Part shown: piece after piece, positions 6,119 through 8,494 of the stretch
Numbering within the stretch: the stretch's first letter is position 1
Layout of the letters: the number at the start of each line of letters is the position of its first letter
Source: Collinsella aerofaciens
Lineage (GTDB): Bacteria; Actinomycetota; Coriobacteriia; Coriobacteriales; Coriobacteriaceae
Reading direction: 5' to 3'
DNA: 8,494 bases
Assembly: GCA_030841765.1 (NCBI GenBank)
Contig: JAUUSS010000097.1
Span: 1-8,494, forward strand
Position numbers and translations under genes: made by a program
Notes under the pieces: generated by a model
What the model saw: the letters and a program-made list of their open reading frames with translations, nothing else
Told to the model about the DNA's origin: nothing
Database searches by the model: none

Positions 6119-7576
6119 ATGAGCGATAGCCAGAACATGTCCGATGAGGTGCGCGCCCGCCTGCGCGCCATTCCTTCCGTCAACGAGCTGCTTGCCGAGT
6201 GGCCGGTGGTGAAGGCTGCGGGGGAGACCTGCGACGCGGTGGTGCATGCCGCCGTGACGGCTGAGCTCGACGAGGAGCGCGCCGCGATTCGTGCCGGTGC
6301 CGCCCCGCGTTCCAAGCGCGAGCTGGCCTCGGCCATCGAGTGGCGTGCGCATCGCTCCGCACTGCCGAGCCTGCGCCCCGCCGTCAACGCCACGGGTGTG
6401 GTCATCCATACCAATCTGGGCCGCGCCCCACTCGCGGAGTCGGCGGCAAAGGCCGTGGCCGAGGTTGCGCGCGGGTATAGCACGCTCGAGTACAGCGTCG
6501 ACACCTGTTCGCGCGGGTCGCGCAAGGAGCACGCCGCGCAACTGATCCGCTCGCTCACCGGTGCCGAGGACGCGCTGGTCGTTAATAACAACGCCGCCGC
6601 TGTGCTGCTGGTGCTGGCGACCCATGCCGCAGGCAGGGAGGTCATCGTCAGCCGCGGCGAGCTTGTCGAGATCGGCGGCAGCTTCCGTATCCCCGATGTT
6701 ATGGAGGCCTCGGGTGCCAAGCTCGTCGAGGTCGGGGCCACCAACCGCACGCACCTGTCGGACTACGAGCGCGCCATCACGTCCGATACGGCGATGATCC
6801 TTAAGGTCCATCCTTCCAACTATCGCATCGAGGGTTTTCACGAGGAGGTGGGTTCTCGGGAGCTTGCGGCGCTTGCTCACAAGCATGGCCTGCTGTTCTA
6901 CGAGGACCAGGGCTCGGGCGCGCTGTTGCCCGACGACATCTTGGTGCGCGGCGGCGAAGAAACCACGCCGGCTTCGGTTTCGGCAGGGCTCGATCTGGTG
7001 TCGTGCTCGGGCGATAAGCTGCTCGGTGCCGCACAGGCGGGCATTATCATGGGTCGTCACGATCTGGTCCAGGCCTGCGGCGCACATCCGCTCATGCGCG
7101 CTCTACGTCCGTGCAAACTGGCGCTCACGGCGCTCGAGTCCACACTGCGCATCTACATGGACGGCGCCGACGTGGCACACCGTGATATTCCGGTGCTCAG
7201 CATGCTTACGCTGCCGCAGGCTCACCTGGAGCGTCGTGCCCGCAAGCTGCGCGATCGTATGGTCGCCGGGCTCGATAAGGCCGGTTGCCCGTGCGCCGTG
7301 CAGGTGGAGATCGTCGAGGAATCGTCGACCCCCGGTGGCGGCTCGCTGCCTACCGTGGAGCTGCCCACGATGTGCGTGGCGGTCCGCCCGGTCGACGGGC
7401 GCCTTTCCGTCGACGCGCTCAAGCGCTCGCTCGTCCAAGACTTCGATACGCCGGTCGTCACGCGCGCCTCGCACGACCGCATTTTGTTTGATGTGCGCAC
7501 GCTCGTGGGCGACCGCGATATCGAGACGGCGGCATCGACGCTCGTCGCGTGCGTTGAGAAGGCGATTGCTCGATGA
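6119..7576 (+). CDS. selA: L-seryl-tRNA(Sec) selenium transferase (selenocysteine synthase)
   Basis: A 485-residue PLP enzyme that turns Ser-tRNA(Sec) into Sec-tRNA(Sec) with selenophosphate. SelA landmarks in order: PAVNATGVVIHTNLGRAPL, the YSTLEY ... GSRKEH segment, VVNNNAAAVLLVLA, SRGELVEIGGSFRIPDVM, GATNRTHLSDYE, YEDQGSGAL, and the PLP-lysine motif SGDKLLGAAQAG. The lysine is Lys300 (7016-7018), matching Lys295 of E. coli SelA. The length fits the family (about 463 in E. coli). The start ATG has GAAAGG at 6107-6112 and lies 52 nt after the molybdoenzyme stop. The stop overlaps the start of selB in an ATGA, so the two are translationally coupled. The frame is intact. Confidence 0.98.
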   Translation: MSDSQNMSDEVRARLRAIPSVNELLAEWPVVKAAGETCDAVVHAAVTAELDEERAAIRAGAAPRSKRELASAIEWRAHRSALPSLRPAVNATGVVIHTNLGRAPLAESAAKAVAEVARGYSTLEYSVDTCSRGSRKEHAAQLIRSLTGAEDALVVNNNAAAVLLVLATHAAGREVIVSRGELVEIGGSFRIPDVMEASGAKLVEVGATNRTHLSDYERAITSDTAMILKVHPSNYRIEGFHEEVGSRELAALAHKHGLLFYEDQGSGALLPDDILVRGGEETTPASVSAGLDLVSCSGDKLLGAAQAGIIMGRHDLVQACGAHPLMRALRPCKLALTALESTLRIYMDGADVAHRDIPVLSMLTLPQAHLERRARKLRDRMVAGLDKAGCPCAVQVEIVEESSTPGGGSLPTVELPTMCVAVRPVDGRLSVDALKRSLVQDFDTPVVTRASHDRILFDVRTLVGDRDIETAASTLVACVEKAIAR

Positions 7577-8494
7577 GTGAGGTTCAGGCGCTAGTGGAGT
7601 GCCCCGTTATCGTTGGCACGGCGGGCCACGTCGACCACGGTAAGTCGGCGCTGATCGAGGCACTGACCGGCAAGAATCCCGACCGTCTGGAGGTTGAGCG
7701 CCGTCGCGGTATGACCGTGGAGCTGGGCTTTGGCGAGTTGGCGCTGCCGAGTGGCAAGATCGTTGGCCTGGTCGACGTGCCGGGCCACGCGCATTACCTG
7801 CGCGCCATGGTGCAGGGCGCCACGGGTATCGACGTGGCCGTGCTGGTGGTTTCGGCCGTCGAGGGCGTGATGCCGCAGACCCGCGAGCACGTGCATGTGC
7901 TGGAGCTGCTGGGCATCACACACATGGTGGTCGCGCTGACGATGTGCGACCTGGCTGATGCCGAGATGACCGAGCTTGCCGAGCTTGATGTCGATGACTT
8001 TATGTCGGACACCGTGTTTGCCGACGCGCCGATCGTGCCCATGTCGTCCAAGACCGGCGCGGGAATCGATGACCTGCTGGCTGCGCTCGACGAGCAGGTT
8101 GCCGCTTGCTGGGATGCCTGCCGTGCCCGTGCCGAGGCCACCGATGCCGCGCCGCGTCTGCCCATCGACCGCTGCTTTACGATCAAGGGCGCAGGTACCG
8201 TGGTGACGGGAACGTTGCACGATGCGCCGGTTGCGGTGGGCGACGAGCTGATGGCTTTGCCGTCGCGTACGGTCTGTCGCGTGCGCGGGATTCAGGTGCA
8301 TGGCGATACGCAGCGCGCGCTGCCTGGACAGCGCGTGGCGCTCAACCTGGTTGGCGACGGCGTCGCGGCACTTGACCGCGGCGAGATGCTGGGCGTGGCG
8401 GACCGTTTTGGTCAGACGTTGCGCTTTATGATGACGTTTACGTATTTGGGTCGCGAGGGCGCCAAGCCGCGCGTGCTCGAGTCGGGCGCGCGCG
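7573..8494 (+). CDS. selB: Selenocysteine-specific translation elongation factor SelB (N-terminal part)
   Basis: The frame opens with the ATG at 7573 and stays open to the window edge, giving 307 residues. SelB is usually around 600 or more, so the C-terminal SECIS-binding winged helices are missing here. SelB is a GTPase that brings Sec-tRNA(Sec) to UGA codons marked by a SECIS hairpin. The GTP motifs are G1 GHVDHGKS (18-25), G2 RGMTVELGF (45-53), G3 DVPGH (68-72) and a G5 SSKTGAG stretch. The G4 motif, normally N/T-K-x-D, reads T-M-C-D (123-126), so the usual Lys is Met. Domain 2 (DRCFTIKGAGTVVTGTL and on) matches EF-Tu-like domain II of SelB. The start overlaps selA by 4 nt. Its own ribosome binding site is weak (AAGG at 7559-7562), which suggests coupling to selA. 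Confidence 0.97.
   Translation, partial: MSEVQALVECPVIVGTAGHVDHGKSALIEALTGKNPDRLEVERRRGMTVELGFGELALPSGKIVGLVDVPGHAHYLRAMVQGATGIDVAVLVVSAVEGVMPQTREHVHVLELLGITHMVVALTMCDLADAEMTELAELDVDDFMSDTVFADAPIVPMSSKTGAGIDDLLAALDEQVAACWDACRARAEATDAAPRLPIDRCFTIKGAGTVVTGTLHDAPVAVGDELMALPSRTVCRVRGIQVHGDTQRALPGQRVALNLVGDGVAALDRGEMLGVADRFGQTLRFMMTFTYLGREGAKPRVLESGAR

Noticed and set aside
3802..6750. A 982-codon open frame on the minus strand, and other long minus-strand frames (for example 753-2351 and 2153-3667)
   Set aside because: They lie antisense to well-recognised genes, have low-complexity Arg/His/Ala-rich products and match no family. High G+C coding DNA often leaves such open frames on the other strand.

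Overview
The window is high in G+C and carries genes for anaerobic formate and hydrogen metabolism on the + strand only. The G+C content, the codon use and the gene set (formate hydrogenlyase, FNT formate channel, molybdoenzyme, selA, selB) suggest an anaerobic gut actinobacterium of the Coriobacteriia, perhaps Collinsella. That assignment is inference, because no rRNA or other taxonomic marker is present.

Region 1 (1-3826) is the 3' end of a formate hydrogenlyase (group 4 [NiFe] hydrogenase) operon. It holds the C-terminal end of the large catalytic subunit (HycE/HyfG type), a two-cluster ferredoxin-like subunit (HycF/HyfH), the small subunit (HycG/HyfI), a HycH/HyfJ assembly protein, the HycI maturation protease, and a formate/nitrite channel of the FocA family. 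The first five genes are 0-2 nt apart or overlap by 1 nt, and each has a clear Shine-Dalgarno, so they are surely co-translated. HycI would remove the C-terminal tail of HycE, and both the predicted cleavage site and the protease are visible here. The channel gene is broken by one in-frame TAG exactly where the family has its conserved Glu-His pair. A strong intrinsic terminator (3849-3885) ends the unit.

Region 2 (3949-8494) holds a 705-residue cytoplasmic molybdopterin/[4Fe-4S] oxidoreductase of unknown substrate, then selA (selenocysteine synthase) and selB (Sec-specific elongation factor, cut by the window edge). selA and selB overlap by 4 nt. The molybdoenzyme uses a normal Cys codon at the likely metal-ligand position, and no in-frame UGA Sec codon was seen in the window. 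The machinery therefore most likely serves a selenoprotein elsewhere, for example a formate dehydrogenase H that would complete the formate hydrogenlyase.

Taken together: formate enters or leaves through the FNT channel, a formate dehydrogenase outside the window would oxidise it, electrons would pass through HycF and HycG to the NiFe site of HycE, and SelA/SelB would supply selenocysteine. No mobile elements, CRISPR arrays, tRNAs or rRNAs were seen. The long minus-strand open frames are shadows of these genes. No new multi-gene system was found. The most notable points are the amber codon in the channel gene, the uncharacterised molybdoenzyme beside selAB, and an altered G4 motif in SelB.
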